The notes under the pieces are model-generated. The model was not told the DNA's origin. It saw nothing but the letters and a program-made list of their open reading frames with translations, and did not search any database. Positions 51,123-60,422 of a DNA stretch of 64,000 nucleotides are shown piece by piece. Position numbers and translations under genes: made by a program. Each line of letters opens with the position of its first letter. The first letter of the stretch is position 1. This DNA is from Candidatus Poribacteria bacterium (lineage in GTDB: Bacteria > Poribacteria > WGA-4E > WGA-3G), in assembly GCA_028821605.1 (NCBI GenBank), contig JAPPFM010000002.1, forward strand, positions 1 through 64,000, written 5' to 3'.

Positions 51123-51301
51123 GGTGCCCCGGGAGGCGGCTCCGTGAATTTCTCACCGCGCGCCTCCGCTGCCAACCTTCGGCTATTCCACTCAGCCATC
51201 TCTCGGTAAGCCTCCGCTCTACCTTCCGCTCTGGCTTCCGCGCTGACTTGGGCTTTAAGCACTCTCTCTCTCTTCAGAGTATCTCTAATACGTTGAAACA
51301 T
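51119..51301 (-). CDS. small hypothetical protein
   Basis: A 60-residue charged, mostly helical protein (MFQRIRDTLKRERVLKAQVS, then an Ala/Glu/Arg-rich stretch, ending FTEPPPGAP). No domain is recognised. Codon use is reasonable and there are no internal repeats, but the ribosome site is weak (GTTGACATC before ATG). It lies 21 bp downstream of the nitroreductase gene on the same strand, so it may be a real cotranscribed gene. Confidence 0.45.
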   Translation of the reverse strand: MFQRIRDTLKRERVLKAQVSAEARAEGRAEAYREMAEWNSRRLAAEARGEKFTEPPPGAP

Positions 51302-51322
51302 GATGTCAACTGCGGTAACACA

Positions 51323-51892
51323 TTATGCTACCCAGCGGATAAACTCACCTGCCGGTTGCCGTTTCGGTTGCCCAATGTCGGCGGGGTAACCCGTGTAGAA
51401 GAAGCCGATGATGTACTCCTGTGACGAGTCAATGCCTAACAACTGATACGTCTGTTCTTCAAATGTGATTCTACCAGTGCTCCACTGCATCCCAACCCCA
51501 GCATCCCATGCAGCGAGTTGCACGTTCTGCATCGCACAACAGGCAGCGGCGTAATCTTCGCGGCGGCGTTGTTCGTCGCCCTCCTGTAGGCATGACACCG
51601 CGATAATCGTCGGCTTAGACATGAACTTCTCGTAAGCCAGTTCACCGATTTTGGCAAGATTCTCGGCATCAACGTGGTCAGGTGTATCCTCAATCTTAAT
51701 CTCGCGGTAGCGGTCTGCCAGGATTAGCTTCGTCTCCTCACCAATCACAGTGAAACGCCACGGTTCGGTGACATGATGATTTGGTGCCCATATTCCGAAA
51801 CTGAAAACCTGTTCAATAACATCGTTCGGCACCGGTTCCGGTTTGAACTTAAAAATAGTCCGTCGTGTAAGAATCGCGTCTTTAACATCCAT
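51323..51892 (-). CDS. nitroreductase-family FMN oxidoreductase
   Basis: A 189-residue protein of normal length. The FMN-binding N terminus reads ILTRRTIFKFKPEPVPNDVI and WAPNHHVTEPWRF. The middle has DYAAACCAMQNVQLAAWDAGVGMQWSTG (in parts), and the C-terminal IIGFFYTGYPADIGQPKRQP matches the HUB/Frm2-like nitroreductases. These enzymes reduce nitro compounds, quinones or flavin analogues with NAD(P)H. AAGGAGGATC lies 9 bases before the ATG. Confidence 0.93.
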   Translation of the reverse strand: MDVKDAILTRRTIFKFKPEPVPNDVIEQVFSFGIWAPNHHVTEPWRFTVIGEETKLILADRYREIKIEDTPDHVDAENLAKIGELAYEKFMSKPTIIAVSCLQEGDEQRRREDYAAACCAMQNVQLAAWDAGVGMQWSTGRITFEEQTYQLLGIDSSQEYIIGFFYTGYPADIGQPKRQPAGEFIRWVA

Positions 51893-51982
51893 TATGTCAG
51901 ATCCTCCTTATGGGATTTAATTATACTCTACTGGACAGTTAATTGCAAGATGCTGGTTTCCTTGCAATTTGCCAACTCTGCA

Positions 51983-53356
51983 CTAATATGTTACAGGCTT
52001 AACGCAACGAAATCCACGAGCCTTGTTCGTGATTTTTGGCGTGAACCTTGTCCGATCAGAAACTCGCACAAACTTAGTATCACTCACCCAAGAACCTCCG
52101 CGTAACACACGCACGCTTTTAACATTCATCCAATCAGATACGATAGTATCCACAGTGCCACCGGCAATAGGATTATGACACGGAGAAACAGAATAAAAGT
52201 CGGCATTATATTCATCAAGACACCACTCCCACACATTGCCTGTCATATCGTATAACCCATATCCGTTCGCAGGATACGTCCCAACAGCAGTCGTACCGCT
52301 GACACGCTCACCATAGTTTGCTTTGTCAGCATCAAGCGAAGCACCCCAGGCGTACTTCTTTTTAAATAAGTTTCCACGCGCAGCTTTCTCCCATTCAGCC
52401 TCTGTTGGCAGACGTTTCCTTTGCCACTGTGCGTATGCCATTGCCGCGTACCAACTCACATAAACAACGGGATGATCACCTTTATCGGGTGGATAATCGT
52501 TCCCATCCCAATGTTTCAGATAATCCCCATCGTGGTATTCTTTCGGAATACGACCTTTCTGCCACTGTGGGTTAGCATCAACAAATTCCTTATATTGTCC
52601 ATTTGTTACCTCATACGTGTCTATATAGAACGCATCAACAGAGACTGTGTGCGTAGGTTTTTCATCACGCTCCGCATCTTCGTCCCTATTTATGCCGCCC
52701 ATTTCAAAGTAACCTGCGGGTATGAACATCATGTTATGAGCGGATGGATTTGAAGGATCTCCCACCTCTCGCGCGATGCCTTCCACTATCCTAAAGTGTC
52801 TCTTTATTGCTTTTTTCGGGTATAATCCCTTATGACCGGGAACTTCTCGTGGGCTGTAGATAATAGATATAGTGTTAGTGGACGCATCGGCTAAAACAAT
52901 TTCCTTGAGCCTCGCGCGATCCCCCAATCCGATATAATCAACAGTTCTGAGCGTTTTTTTATCGACCACTTGGAGCTCCCAAAAGACCCCAGAACCACCA
53001 CCACTGTCGGCTAAAGGCACAAAAATATACCGATTACTTTCAACAACATCCTTAGGTAGGATCCTATAATAACTGTACCTGCCGCTATCATCTTCATACG
53101 GTATGCGGAGTTCTATGTAATCGGGGGTGCGGATTACGCCTTCACCTTCAAAAATCACTTCATCACTTCCATCTCCGCTTAACCATGTAACAACGAAAGT
53201 AATTTTGGTGAATGCTTCTTCCAAAGGCATTTCCAGTTTAATAAAACCTTCGGCAGCCTCTTCCGTCGGTTCTGTCGCAAGAGACTGTTGCGCAGACACA
53301 ATCTGTTGGCTCAGAACTAACATCAATAGGCAGATGATTATGCAAAAGCTCTTCAT
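51983..53356 (-). CDS. secreted SUMF1/FGE-like domain protein
   Basis: A 457-residue protein with a signal peptide (FCIIICLLMLVLSQQIVSA). An N-terminal beta region is unassigned. From about residue 210 a SUMF1 (formylglycine-generating-enzyme fold) domain follows: MMFIPAGYFEMG, AFYIDTYEVTNGQYKEFV, HPVVYVSWYAAMAYAQW, RLPTEAEWEKAARG, YDMTGNVWEW, and SVRVLRGGSWVSD...ARGFRCV. At the position where true FGEs carry the reactive cysteines (RGGSxxC) this protein has RGGSWVSDTKFVRV, so sulfatase activation is unlikely; it more likely serves as a binding or structural domain. GGAGAAAGT precedes the ATG. Confidence 0.88.
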   Translation of the reverse strand: MKSFCIIICLLMLVLSQQIVSAQQSLATEPTEEAAEGFIKLEMPLEEAFTKITFVVTWLSGDGSDEVIFEGEGVIRTPDYIELRIPYEDDSGRYSYYRILPKDVVESNRYIFVPLADSGGGSGVFWELQVVDKKTLRTVDYIGLGDRARLKEIVLADASTNTISIIYSPREVPGHKGLYPKKAIKRHFRIVEGIAREVGDPSNPSAHNMMFIPAGYFEMGGINRDEDAERDEKPTHTVSVDAFYIDTYEVTNGQYKEFVDANPQWQKGRIPKEYHDGDYLKHWDGNDYPPDKGDHPVVYVSWYAAMAYAQWQRKRLPTEAEWEKAARGNLFKKKYAWGASLDADKANYGERVSGTTAVGTYPANGYGLYDMTGNVWEWCLDEYNADFYSVSPCHNPIAGGTVDTIVSDWMNVKSVRVLRGGSWVSDTKFVRVSDRTRFTPKITNKARGFRCVKPVTY

Positions 53357-53428
53357 ACTTTCTCCATTACATTAGATGGCTACGGCACACAGCGTGTGCC
53401 TGATCGGGATCACAAATCCCGCCTACAA

Positions 53429-54217
53429 TTAATTCCACCCAACAAACTGCAAGTACGCACGCCAAAGCCTATCTCCCCATAAAAGCACAAGCACAGCAGC
53501 ACCCGCCAAGAATGGACCATAAGGGATCGGACTTTGGCGGCTTTTTATACCAGAAACAATGAGAACAGTCCCGATAATCGCACCACTGAGAGCAGAAAAG
53601 CCTATCACCATCGCGAGTTCGGGCCACGCGCCGAGGAACAATCCGATGAGTGCCATCAACTTGATGTCGCCACCACCCATCGCTTTTTTACGCAAAATTG
53701 CACTTCCAATCACAGCAACCAGCCACAACGCCGCCCCTCCAGCAACAGCACCGATGAGCCGCGTGAGGAGATACCAGACATCCGAACGTTGATACGCTAT
53801 CCCGCAAACGATAACGAGACCGAGAATCAACCCTGTTACGATGAGGACATTTGGAATGATATAATGCTGCGCATCAATGACAGCGATCGGCAATAACACT
53901 GCGATAAAAGCAAGCGCGAGCAGAAATTCAAGGGTCAACCCGAAGCGATAGTACATTCCAAGGAACAGCCCCGCCGTTGCCAGTTCAACCAACGGGTATA
54001 GCATGGAAATTTTTGCGCGGCACTGCCGACATTTTCCCCATAAAAGTAGATAACTCAAAACTGGGATATTGTCGTAAACGTTTATAGGATTACTACATTC
54101 AGGGCAAAAGGAGCGACGCGGTGAGTGGATTGAGATACCCGCGCGTGGAATACGATAGATACAGACATTGAGAAAACTACCGACTGCTAAACCGAAGAAA
54201 AAAATAAACACACCCAT
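53429..54217 (-). CDS. pilD: prepilin peptidase / N-methyltransferase
   Basis: A 262-residue polytopic membrane protein of the A24 peptidase family. An N-terminal methyltransferase part has two Cys pairs CPEC and CRQC. The peptidase part has the aspartates in PIAVIDAQHYIIP (about 118) and in KAMGGGDIKLMALIGLFLG (about 185, GxGD-like). It cleaves prepilin leaders and methylates the new N terminus. A pseudopilin gene lies 107 bp upstream on the same strand, so the two form part of a secretion or pilus system whose other parts are not in the window. Confidence 0.95.
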   Translation of the reverse strand: MGVFIFFFGLAVGSFLNVCIYRIPRAGISIHSPRRSFCPECSNPINVYDNIPVLSYLLLWGKCRQCRAKISMLYPLVELATAGLFLGMYYRFGLTLEFLLALAFIAVLLPIAVIDAQHYIIPNVLIVTGLILGLVIVCGIAYQRSDVWYLLTRLIGAVAGGAALWLVAVIGSAILRKKAMGGGDIKLMALIGLFLGAWPELAMVIGFSALSGAIIGTVLIVSGIKSRQSPIPYGPFLAGAAVLVLLWGDRLWRAYLQFVGWN

Positions 54218-54282
54218 TATTAGTGGTTATCAGTTATAGGTTATCGATTGTCAGTTAAGTGTTAGGTAACAAAAACCTCTTT

Positions 54283-54314
54283 AACTGACAACTGACAACT
54301 GACAACTGACAACT
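54283..54314. repeat. tandem AACTGAC repeat
   Basis: About four and a half copies of the 7-bp unit AACTGAC in the gap between the prepilin peptidase and pseudopilin genes. Related TTATCAGTTATAGG-type units lie just before it, and similar short strings occur at about 21370-21590. Confidence 0.75.
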
Positions 54315-54324
54315 ATTCCTCCGA

Positions 54325-54759
54325 TTACCACCAATACTTCTCACCGAGCTGTGCGTCAGCATGGTAGACTCTGCTAATTTCTGCAACACCGCCGATTCGA
54401 TATTTTTCCGGAACGCGTGGGTGACTTTCCGCAATCCCTACTTTATAGGTGTCTTGATGAAGGACATAGTTCCCGCCCCAAGGTGTCTCAGGGATAGACT
54501 CCAGATAACTGCCACGCCATCCCTCAACGTCCGGATCCGTTATCAGCGCGTCCAAACCTGTCGGATACCCACCCGTGTGCCTGTGGTATTTCTTGATAGC
54601 AACAGCAATCGTTTCTACATCTACATCCGCCGTGCCCGCTTTACGATACTCCAACCACGGTGGAAAAGAGAGTACACCAATCACGACTACTATGACAATA
54701 AGGATAAGCAGCTGAAGCCAAGTCATCCCACCGTTTTCGTTGATGTTTTTCCGTAGCAT
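54325..54759 (-). CDS. GspG-like type II secretion pseudopilin
   Basis: A 144-residue protein started at the ATG at 54759 (MLRKNINENGGMTWLQLLIL); the longer start at 54804 gives a poor leader. It has a prepilin leader ending in Gly, the hydrophobic N-terminal helix (LQLLILIVIVVVIGVL), and the GspG core with YHRHTGGYPTGLDALITDP and TPWGGNYVL. Residue 5 of the mature part, nearly always Glu in type IV pilin-like proteins, reads Gln. It is probably processed by the prepilin peptidase at 53429-54217. Confidence 0.88.
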   Translation of the reverse strand: MLRKNINENGGMTWLQLLILIVIVVVIGVLSFPPWLEYRKAGTADVDVETIAVAIKKYHRHTGGYPTGLDALITDPDVEGWRGSYLESIPETPWGGNYVLHQDTYKVGIAESHPRVPEKYRIGGVAEISRVYHADAQLGEKYWW

Positions 54760-54810
54760 TGTCAGTCCAAATACTCCGTAAGGGACGATAGTCCGAGGTT
54801 CCACACCTCT

Positions 54811-56238
54811 TTAATTGCCAGAACTCGGACGAGAAATACCATACTTGTTCATTTTTTTGTACAAGTTGCTGCGCTCAACCTCTAACGCTTCTGCCGTCTT
54901 CCGGATGTTCCACTTATTTTCTTCCAGTGCTGCAAGAATGCACTGCGCCTCCGCAGAATCCATCATCTGACTCAGCGCTGTCCCCGGTTTATAGAGCGAT
55001 GTACCCAAAGTGGACTGTAAGACACTCGGATCCAGAACGACCCCCGAAGCGTTGTTTGATAAAGAAGGTTGAGAAATCAACGATAACGCTTCGACCACAT
55101 CGGGTGCCATCACAACGTCTCGGTTTACCATAATAAGGAGCCGTTCAACGATGTTTTTTAACTCCCGGATGTTCCCGGGCCAACTGTAACCTTGAAACAC
55201 AGCGTAAGCACCTGGGTCAATAACTTTTGGGGTAGATGCCATATTCAATTGTAAACGCTCGGCAAAGTATTGGACTAACAACGGAACATCTTCCATCCGT
55301 TCCCGAAGCGGCGGCACCGTAATAGGCACAACATTGAGTCGATAGAAAAGATCCCGTCGGAATCGTCCTTTCTCAATCTCTTCGGGGAGATGCTTGTTCG
55401 TTGCTGCGATAATGCGTACATCTACCGTCCGAATCTGATTGCCACCGAGACGCTCGACTTCGCCGGTTTCAATGACACGAAGGACCTTCGCTTGCGCTTT
55501 TAAACTCATATCCCCAATTTCATCGAGAAAGATGGTACCACCGTCGGCAAGTTCAAAGCGACCCTGTCTTCGAGAATCCGCACCGGTGAACGCTCCGCGT
55601 TCATGTCCAAAGAGTTCGCTCTCAATGAGTTCATCAGGTAAGGCGGCACAATTGAGTGGAATGAAGGTTTTCGTGCCACGCCTACTCTGCCGATGAATAG
55701 CGTTAGCAACAAGTTGTTTGCCAGTCCCATTCTCACCAGAAACTAAGACACCGAGTTTGCTTCCTGCAACCCGTTCAATTTGTGAGCGAAGGTGCGAAAT
55801 AACAGCACTCTCACCCACCATCTCATCGGTCGGTGCAATCTGCGACTTTAGGATCTCATTTTCTTGCGATAATCGCGATATTTCCAAAAATGGCTGAACG
55901 TTGGAGAGGATCTTATCGATAGTAGTCGGTTTTGTGATATACCGTTTCGCACCGAGTTCCATTGTCTTAACAGCAATCTCAATATCCTGTTGCGCGGACA
56001 TCATCACTACGTTTAACTCTGGATGACGTTCACGAAGTTTTACAAGCGTCTGAACACCATCCATTCCATCTTCCATACGGATATCCAATAGCACAAGATC
56101 CACATCGGACTTCGTACACTGTTGCAATGCTTCCTCACCATTTGCAGCCGTTAGGGCTTGATACCCTCGCATTTTGAGTCCTTGCGACAACATCTTGAGT
56201 ATATTTTTTTCGTCATCTACAATCAGAATAGTTTCCAT
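54811..56238 (-). CDS. NtrC-family sigma-54-dependent response regulator
   Basis: A 475-residue protein with three domains. Receiver (about 1-118): phospho-accepting Asp in LVLLDIRMEDG (about 53), with the conserved Lys in YITKPT. AAA+ sigma-54 interaction domain (about 140-375): Walker A GENGTGKQ, GAFTGA loop motif, Walker B GGTIFLDEIGD, and the R-finger region GRFRRDLFYRLNVVP. Fis-type HTH at the C terminus (NIRKTAEALEVERSNLYKKM). It activates sigma-54 promoters when phosphorylated by the kinase gene that begins 42 bp upstream. Confidence 0.95.
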   Translation of the reverse strand: METILIVDDEKNILKMLSQGLKMRGYQALTAANGEEALQQCTKSDVDLVLLDIRMEDGMDGVQTLVKLRERHPELNVVMMSAQQDIEIAVKTMELGAKRYITKPTTIDKILSNVQPFLEISRLSQENEILKSQIAPTDEMVGESAVISHLRSQIERVAGSKLGVLVSGENGTGKQLVANAIHRQSRRGTKTFIPLNCAALPDELIESELFGHERGAFTGADSRRQGRFELADGGTIFLDEIGDMSLKAQAKVLRVIETGEVERLGGNQIRTVDVRIIAATNKHLPEEIEKGRFRRDLFYRLNVVPITVPPLRERMEDVPLLVQYFAERLQLNMASTPKVIDPGAYAVFQGYSWPGNIRELKNIVERLLIMVNRDVVMAPDVVEALSLISQPSLSNNASGVVLDPSVLQSTLGTSLYKPGTALSQMMDSAEAQCILAALEENKWNIRKTAEALEVERSNLYKKMNKYGISRPSSGN

Positions 56239-56280
56239 CTCTTTTGTCCTAAGGCAAAGTGTTTAAAAAAACAGATAGTT

Positions 56281-58371
56281 TTAATTTTCTGCGTCTGTCC
56301 TCTGATCTATCGTCTCCAGTTCGGGAACGAAACTTCGGAGCGGCATCAATTCCTCAATTTCTGAGGCTAATTCCTCGGAATCAATACCTTGATTGCACGG
56401 AAAATGGACACGAACCGTTGTCCCTACACCTTGTTCACTCTGAAAATCTATTTTGGCACCGTGCTCCGCAACGATTCTTCCGACAATTGGCATACCGAGA
56501 CCCGTCCCATTCACTTCTGACTTTGTGGTGTAATAAGGCACAAAGATATTAGCCATAGTTTCGTTGGACATGCCGCAGCCGGTATCTTCGATTTCAAGTG
56601 TAACCGTGCCAGGAACATCTATGTCTACATTCTCTTCGTCTCTCACGTTTTCGCCGTCCTCCAGTTCCCTCGGTCTCCCGTTTGAATCTTCTTGCGATGT
56701 GCTCGGCACAAAAGAGGTTTTGACCTTAAGCATTCCACCCTCGGGCATGGCTTCAATCGCATTCTTTAGCAGATTTCCGAGTGCCTGCGCGACCTGTTCA
56801 GGGTCAATAAAGAGGCGCGGAAGTGTATCCAACTCGGTTTCAACCTTAATCTTGGAGATATTTTCAAGCCAAGACTTCTCGGCAGAATCCAGTAGTGCCG
56901 GGTTTCCGTCCTCCGAAATTGCGATTGCAACATCAGTTTCCTGCTCCATATCTGGTATCTGCCTACCGGTGTATAACCCCAACACATATCTCACAATGCT
57001 ATTCAGCTGGCTCAACTTTTTCTGTGGCTTCGGCATCCGCGCGAATTGATGGAATTCATCTATTAACTTTCCAATCCGATCCACCTCTTCAATAACGGTG
57101 TTCGTACATTCACTAAATATTTGCTCAAAAACTTCAGGATTCGATTTCGCTTGCTGTAAGTTTTCAACGGAAAGCCGAATTGGAAAGAGCGGATTTTTGA
57201 TTTCGTGTGCTACCTGCCGCGCGACATCCCGCCATGTTGCCGCCCGCTCTGCTGCCATACGCTCTTCTAAACTCTGTTTCAAGTCTCGCGCCATCTGGTT
57301 GAACCCTTCGGCGAGTTGACCCACCTCATTTCGTGATTGGATCTTAACGCGATGATCGAGATCGCCTGCAGCGATGTGCCCCACTCCTTCACGCAGAACA
57401 GCAATAGGACGCGTAATCCGACGACTGATGATATAACTAATCAGATAAACCAACACCAACCCCCCAATACCGCTCAAAAGCAGTGTGAGCGTAAGTTGCT
57501 GCTGCCACTTCATCTGACGCTCATGTGAATACGCGACGAACAACTCAACAGGCGGTGCCTCACGTGTCGTCGCGAAGGGTGAGTTGAACGGGGTTATCCG
57601 AAAAGCGGTAAAAGAGCGCCCATCTGTCTCTTCTGTCCCTTGTAAGGAAATTTTTCGCTGCCCTTGTGAACTCGGAATCGACTGAAACGAGCGGCGGAGC
57701 GGGGCGTATCGGGAGGCGTTGTTCAATGGAAGCCAATCCGCTGGTGTCGCATTCGATTCGGTGTTGAAGGACGCTGCCTCCGACATTTGCGATTTCCCAA
57801 CAAGGAAGATTGGATGCTCATCTGACTGGATGATGAGCGTTTGCTTCTTCTCCAACCAGTCCTGTAGGAGGTAGCCGCCTCTCACAAATCCCCACTCGCC
57901 TGCTTCCGTTACTTGAACCACATACTGTAGCCCTAAATCGCTCTGCCCAGGAATACGCCTGAGTTGTATATGTCTCTCCTGGTCCTCCGAGGAGGTGTAC
58001 ACCTGCGTCCTCCTCCCCATTCTTGTGTCTGGATATAGCAGTCTTCCATCTGCAGTGCCATACTCTAAAAGATCAAACTGCGGTCCCGGTAGATAAGGGT
58101 GCGACGACGACTCCCTTTCTATAATGTCGTGTAACCTCACGTCAGTGGCTGTGGCGTGAACCTGCTTTTGAATGTCGTTAAGAAAATCCTGATACTCGTT
58201 TGAAATCTGGGCTTCAAGCTTCTCAATATAAGCATCAACGTCTCTTTTAAAGGCGAGCCGAGTTAGGAAACTGGTGCTGCCAAAGACAACGCCAAACATC
58301 ACAAGGAAGACGAAGCCGTAAGCGATAAATATTTTATCATGAAACTTTAAGGCAGAGAGTTTATTCCTCAT
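56281..58371 (-). CDS. NtrY-like sensor histidine kinase
   Basis: A 696-residue protein. TM1 is at about 14-36 (FIAYGFVFLVMFGVVFGSTS). A large extracytoplasmic sensor loop follows to about 300, then TM2 (LTLLLSGIGGLVLVYLISYI), a HAMP segment (RRITRPIAVLREGVGHIAAG), HisKA with phospho-acceptor His in VAHEIKNPLFPIRL, and HATPase_c with N-box NLLKNAIEAMPEGG and G-boxes DTGCGMS and GTGLGMPIV. A 60-residue insertion rich in Glu/Asp/Ser precedes the ATPase G-box. It phosphorylates the NtrC-type regulator encoded next. Both follow the glucose-6-phosphate isomerase gene on the same strand. Signal unknown. Confidence 0.94.
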   Translation of the reverse strand: MRNKLSALKFHDKIFIAYGFVFLVMFGVVFGSTSFLTRLAFKRDVDAYIEKLEAQISNEYQDFLNDIQKQVHATATDVRLHDIIERESSSHPYLPGPQFDLLEYGTADGRLLYPDTRMGRRTQVYTSSEDQERHIQLRRIPGQSDLGLQYVVQVTEAGEWGFVRGGYLLQDWLEKKQTLIIQSDEHPIFLVGKSQMSEAASFNTESNATPADWLPLNNASRYAPLRRSFQSIPSSQGQRKISLQGTEETDGRSFTAFRITPFNSPFATTREAPPVELFVAYSHERQMKWQQQLTLTLLLSGIGGLVLVYLISYIISRRITRPIAVLREGVGHIAAGDLDHRVKIQSRNEVGQLAEGFNQMARDLKQSLEERMAAERAATWRDVARQVAHEIKNPLFPIRLSVENLQQAKSNPEVFEQIFSECTNTVIEEVDRIGKLIDEFHQFARMPKPQKKLSQLNSIVRYVLGLYTGRQIPDMEQETDVAIAISEDGNPALLDSAEKSWLENISKIKVETELDTLPRLFIDPEQVAQALGNLLKNAIEAMPEGGMLKVKTSFVPSTSQEDSNGRPRELEDGENVRDEENVDIDVPGTVTLEIEDTGCGMSNETMANIFVPYYTTKSEVNGTGLGMPIVGRIVAEHGAKIDFQSEQGVGTTVRVHFPCNQGIDSEELASEIEELMPLRSFVPELETIDQRTDAEN

Positions 58372-58448
58372 TTTGGTACAGCCTGCAAAGTATTTTCGCT
58401 TTTAAATTCTGGAAACGCATACACAAGAAGGGATTACATCTCAATCAC

Positions 58449-59852
58449 CTACTCGTTGTCCACATTTGGGGTCAAAGCAAAAGATCGAAAATTCCGTTTA
58501 TAGCCTTCAACACCCTCCTGTAGGTATGTTAACTCATTTCCACTATCGTTGTCAAGATGCAACCCTTGGAGCCTGCCTTTCACAGCAACGGTGTCCATCA
58601 AGATACGCATCAATTGACAGACAGACCGGATATCACGTTTCGGTAAAGTTAGCGTTGCATTGGACACGCCGTTCTCACTAAAATCCAAGGCAGTCCCACG
58701 ATAGGAGGCAGTTTGCATCTGCGTCATGGATAGCCCTTCAAGCTCGATCAAGTTGCTGTCCATTCCAGCATCTATGGGGAGTACCAAATCGGGACCAAGT
58801 TCCTCCCAATGGATAAATAGGATAACCTTGTCCCTGGGACCGGCAATGATACCGTTGAGGATTGAGTGATTACTCGTCGGTCCCTTCGCGTTTATGACAT
58901 TTGCACCGCCGCCGCGCTCCTGAATAGATTCTGTGTAAAGTTGAACAAACCATTCACCGAGGGAACTATTGTCGGCGTAGTTGTAAAAAACAATATTCCC
59001 TTTTCTGTCAACTTCTTCAGCGAGATGAATCCATCGTGCCAATTGATAGGCGATGTTAGCCTGATGTTCACAAGGAAGGTCGAAGTTGTCATGTGCCTGC
59101 TGTACACCTCCTATTGCAGCTCGGATTCGAGTCTCCGGGGTTTCGCCTTTTCCTGCCGTCATAGCGAGAAAGAATAAACCAACCGAGGAGAAGGCAGAGA
59201 ATCGTCCACCGACACCATCCGGAACAGGAAGTAGCGTTCCACCATAGAAAGGAGATTGTTCATGCATTCGGAACAGGACACTGTCGGAGGTCAATCCGGT
59301 AGTAGCGAGGACGCGTTGCTGCCAATTGACATCATCAAGCGCATCACGGATAATCATCAGCGTCGCCATGGTTTCGGTCGTCGTGCCGGATTTGCTAATG
59401 ACATTGAAGAGCGTCTTATGAAGAAGTTTCCGCGATTTCAGCATCTCAAGTAAGCCGACAAGCTTGCGTGAATCAAAGGTATCGCCTGTGAAATAGACTT
59501 CGGGAGCACCGCCGCGGTCTTCAACCGACAGCAAGTTATGATACGGATGGTTGAAAGAATCGTGGAAGACGCGAGCACTTAGGTCGGACCCACCGACACC
59601 GATGATGAGAAGCACCGAGAAATCTTCACGAGCACGCGCAGCTAACGCCGAAACTTGGGCAATATCCTCGGCTTGGAAATGACTCCGGGTCCACGCCCGC
59701 AGTTCACCTTCCAACTCAGCGAGCGATGCTGATGTTTCTTCCTGGAACAAGAGTTGAACCTTCTGCAGAACGGCATCAACCTTCTCCTGCACCGCTTGCG
59801 GAAACAGGTCCACCCCATCATCAACCGAAAAACGCAGTTCTCTGTCCAACAA
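58449..59852 (-). CDS. pgi: glucose-6-phosphate isomerase
   Basis: A 467-residue protein of bacterial PGI length. Sugar-phosphate site SKSGTTTETMA (about 155) is canonical. GVGGSDLSARVF replaces the usual GIGGS-Y/Q-LG block, and VGGRFSAFSSVG (about 222) is the PGI signature 1 area. A late ERGGGANVINAKG replaces the usual QxGxE-like block, so it is a divergent member. It begins with TTG (59852) after AAGGGAG, and no in-frame ATG is close. It converts glucose-6-phosphate to fructose-6-phosphate. It lies 14 bp downstream of the mannose-6-phosphate isomerase-type cupin. Confidence 0.85.
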   Translation of the reverse strand: MLDRELRFSVDDGVDLFPQAVQEKVDAVLQKVQLLFQEETSASLAELEGELRAWTRSHFQAEDIAQVSALAARAREDFSVLLIIGVGGSDLSARVFHDSFNHPYHNLLSVEDRGGAPEVYFTGDTFDSRKLVGLLEMLKSRKLLHKTLFNVISKSGTTTETMATLMIIRDALDDVNWQQRVLATTGLTSDSVLFRMHEQSPFYGGTLLPVPDGVGGRFSAFSSVGLFFLAMTAGKGETPETRIRAAIGGVQQAHDNFDLPCEHQANIAYQLARWIHLAEEVDRKGNIVFYNYADNSSLGEWFVQLYTESIQERGGGANVINAKGPTSNHSILNGIIAGPRDKVILFIHWEELGPDLVLPIDAGMDSNLIELEGLSMTQMQTASYRGTALDFSENGVSNATLTLPKRDIRSVCQLMRILMDTVAVKGRLQGLHLDNDSGNELTYLQEGVEGYKRNFRSFALTPNVDNE

Positions 59853-59866
59853 AAATCTCCCTTTTC

Positions 59867-60232
59867 TTAAGCTCTTCCATACTTGTCTGAAAGGCGAACG
59901 ATATCCTCTTCATCAAACTGCCCAAACGAAATTTCGAGTATCCGGTAATCTTTAGATTCGCCGATGAGTTGATGTTTTGCCCCCCGTGGAATAAACACAG
60001 GTTCCATGCGTTCTGGACGCTGAATCGCACCATCAAGTTTTAAGCAGGCACCCTCATCCAGTGGAATCCACAGTTCACTCCGGTGGTGGTGATACTGATA
60101 ACTCACCTGCTCACCTGCTCGAATTTCTAAAATTTTGACAGTGACAGGTTGGTTGAGCACATACTGTATGAAGCCACCCCAAGGCTTCTCGGTTGTTATT
60201 ATCTCTTGAAGTTCTTTTACGGATGATTGCAT
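59867..60232 (-). CDS. mannose-6-phosphate isomerase type II-like cupin
   Basis: A 121-residue cupin. The motif KPWGGFIQYVLNQPVTVKIL followed by GEQVSYQYHHHRSELWIPL with clustered metal-binding His/Glu matches the C-terminal isomerase domain of type II phosphomannose isomerase/GDP-mannose pyrophosphorylase. A second cupin motif is FIPRGAKHQLIG. It lacks the nucleotidyltransferase part, so it is a stand-alone isomerase-type cupin; the substrate is probably a hexose phosphate. With pgi it links fructose-6-phosphate and mannose-6-phosphate. GGAGAATATACC precedes the ATG. Confidence 0.88.
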   Translation of the reverse strand: MQSSVKELQEIITTEKPWGGFIQYVLNQPVTVKILEIRAGEQVSYQYHHHRSELWIPLDEGACLKLDGAIQRPERMEPVFIPRGAKHQLIGESKDYRILEISFGQFDEEDIVRLSDKYGRA

Positions 60233-60422
60233 GGTATATTCTCCGAATTTCGGTATATATTGATGAAAAATACTGACAAAAATATAACAGATAGTGTATC
60301 ATACAAGTAGCCCACCCGTCAAACAAAAAGCGGGTTTATGTCTCCTTCCGTTCCTATAACAATTTAATTGTCCAAGAGACGCTTCTCTTAATAAGAAACT
60401 GGATTGACGCAGGAAAATCCAA

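Noticed and set aside
51983-53356. Active formylglycine-generating enzyme
   Set aside because: The reactive cysteine position reads RGGSWVSD and no sulfatase is nearby; only the SUMF1 fold is supported.
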